Below are positions 63,185-64,000 of a DNA stretch of 64,000 bases, piece by piece (positions within the stretch are counted from its first letter, which is position 1; every line of letters starts with the position of its first letter). Origin of the DNA: Cupriavidus sp. IDO (GTDB taxonomy: Bacteria; Pseudomonadota; Gammaproteobacteria; Burkholderiales; Burkholderiaceae); assembly GCF_000812465.1 (NCBI RefSeq), contig NZ_JWMA01000007.1, positions 1 to 64,000 of the forward strand. Reading direction: 5' to 3'. The notes below the pieces were generated by a model. The model saw nothing but the letters and a program-made list of their open reading frames with translations. It was not told the DNA's origin and did no database searches. A program made the position numbers and the translations under genes.

Positions 63185-64000
63185 TCAGCGCAAGGTCAGA
63201 TTGCCCTTGAAATTCGCTTTCTTCAGCAACGATTCATACTGCTGCGACATGACGTAGGACTGAACCTGGGCCATGAAGTCCATCGTGACGACCACGATGA
63301 TCAGCAGCGAGGTTCCGCCAAAATAGAACGGAACGTTCCAGCGCAGCACCAGGAATTCCGGCAACAGGCAGACCAGTGTGATGTAGATCGCACCAGCCAG
63401 CGTCAGGCGCACCAGAATCTTGTCGATGTAGCGCGTCGTCTGCTCGCCCGGACGAATGCCCGGAATGAAGGCACCGCTTTTCTTCAGGTTGTCTGCCACT
63501 TCCCGGCTGTTGTAAACCAGAGCCGTATAGAAGAAGCAGAAAAATACAATCGCAGCAGCGTACAGCAGGATGTAGACCGGCTGGCCCGGCGACAGCGTTG
63601 CAGCCAGGTCCTTGATGAACCGGCCAGCCGCACCCGTCGACTGGGACGTAAACCAGCCTGCAATCGTCGCCGGGAACAGGATGATCGACGATGCGAAGAT
63701 CGGCGGAATCACCCCTGCCATGTTCAGCTTCAGCGGCAGGTGCGACGACTGACCGCCGTACACCTTGTTGCCGACCTGACGCTTGGCATAGTTCACCAGG
63801 ATCTTGCGCTGGCCACGCTCGACAAACACCACGGCAAAGGTCACACCAGCCACGATCGCCACGATGATGATCGCCGCAATGATGCTCATCGAACCGGTGC
63901 GAACCAGCTCGAACAGACCGCCGATCGCGTTGGGCAGGCCCGCCGCGATACCGCCGAAGATGATGATCGAGATGCCGTTGCCCAGACCACGCTCGGTAAT
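63185..64000 (-). CDS. secY: Protein translocase subunit SecY (C-terminal part)
   Basis: The C-terminal 271 residues of SecY, cut by the right window edge; about 170 N-terminal residues are missing. SecY is the channel of the Sec translocon. [18 protein letters not shown] is the visible beginning, in frame from 64000, and [33 protein letters not shown] is the conserved end. It is part of the spc operon. An ATG at 63889 is internal, not the start. Confidence 0.97.
   Translation of the reverse strand: MTERGLGNGISIIIFGGIAAGLPNAIGGLFELVRTGSMSIIAAIIIVAIVAGVTFAVVFVERGQRKILVNYAKRQVGNKVYGGQSSHLPLKLNMAGVIPPIFASSIILFPATIAGWFTSQSTGAAGRFIKDLAATLSPGQPVYILLYAAAIVFFCFFYTALVYNSREVADNLKKSGAFIPGIRPGEQTTRYIDKILVRLTLAGAIYITLVCLLPEFLVLRWNVPFYFGGTSLLIIVVVTMDFMAQVQSYVMSQQYESLLKKANFKGNLTLR

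Overview
The window is a stretch of a high-GC betaproteobacterial chromosome, very probably Cupriavidus or a close Burkholderiaceae relative. This rests on gene order and protein character: mlaFEDACB, an ABC exporter, bolA, murA, the his operon with marC inside it and tatABC lie in one run; pilMNOPQ, aroKB, dgt and gltBD follow; there is a Burkholderia-type porin, a Bug-family binding protein and System II cytochrome c maturation. No rRNA, tRNA, CRISPR array or prophage was seen. Nearly everything is core metabolism or envelope biology. The only mobile-type gene is one Y1/RAYT transposase.

Layout. 1-5.7 kb: nif3-like gene, divergent membrane-anchored HtrA protease, porin, tatC/tatB/tatA. 5.8-17.7 kb, all minus strand: hinT, a small membrane protein, hisE-I-F-A-H, marC, hisB-C-D-G, murA, an ibaG/bolA gene and a YadGH-type ABC exporter. 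17.9-22.3 kb: the Mla phospholipid-transport operon, with the lipoprotein gene mlaA inside it. 22.5-24.4 kb: Bug protein and a GNAT acetyltransferase. 24.4-31 kb: glutamate synthase gltBD, with a RAYT element (31.05-31.9 kb) just upstream of its promoter. 31.9-40.2 kb: dgt, aroB, aroK, pilQPONM. 40.5-45 kb: PBP1A, cyaY, lptM, lysA. 45-48.8 kb: msrQ/msrP and a sigma/anti-sigma/lipoprotein cluster. 48.9-53.2 kb: ccsA/ccsB and cytochrome c4. 53.7-59.3 kb: engB, hemB, corA, dsbD, cutA. 59.4-64 kb: the distal end of the spc/alpha ribosomal operons (rplQ, rpoA, rpsD, rpsK, rpsM, rpmJ, infA, secY).

Connections. MsrP carries a twin-arginine signal and would use the TatABC translocase encoded here. 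CcsA/CcsB (heme ligation), DsbD (periplasmic reductant), HemB (tetrapyrrole supply) and cytochrome c4 form a redox set. MlaA-F, LptM and the DegS-like protease all concern outer-membrane integrity, and PilM-Q the type IV pilus.

The least explained signals are non-coding. The first is a compact four-hairpin RNA candidate on the minus strand just upstream of hemB, with a CU-rich loop and a strong intrinsic terminator. The second is the end of the RAYT element abutting the inferred gltB promoter as an A/T-rich tract. A 15-bp minisatellite in mlaA, a terminator between mlaC and mlaB, and a cysteine-free sigma/anti-sigma pair with a COG4315-type lipoprotein are also worth a look. I did not find a clearly novel multi-gene system.
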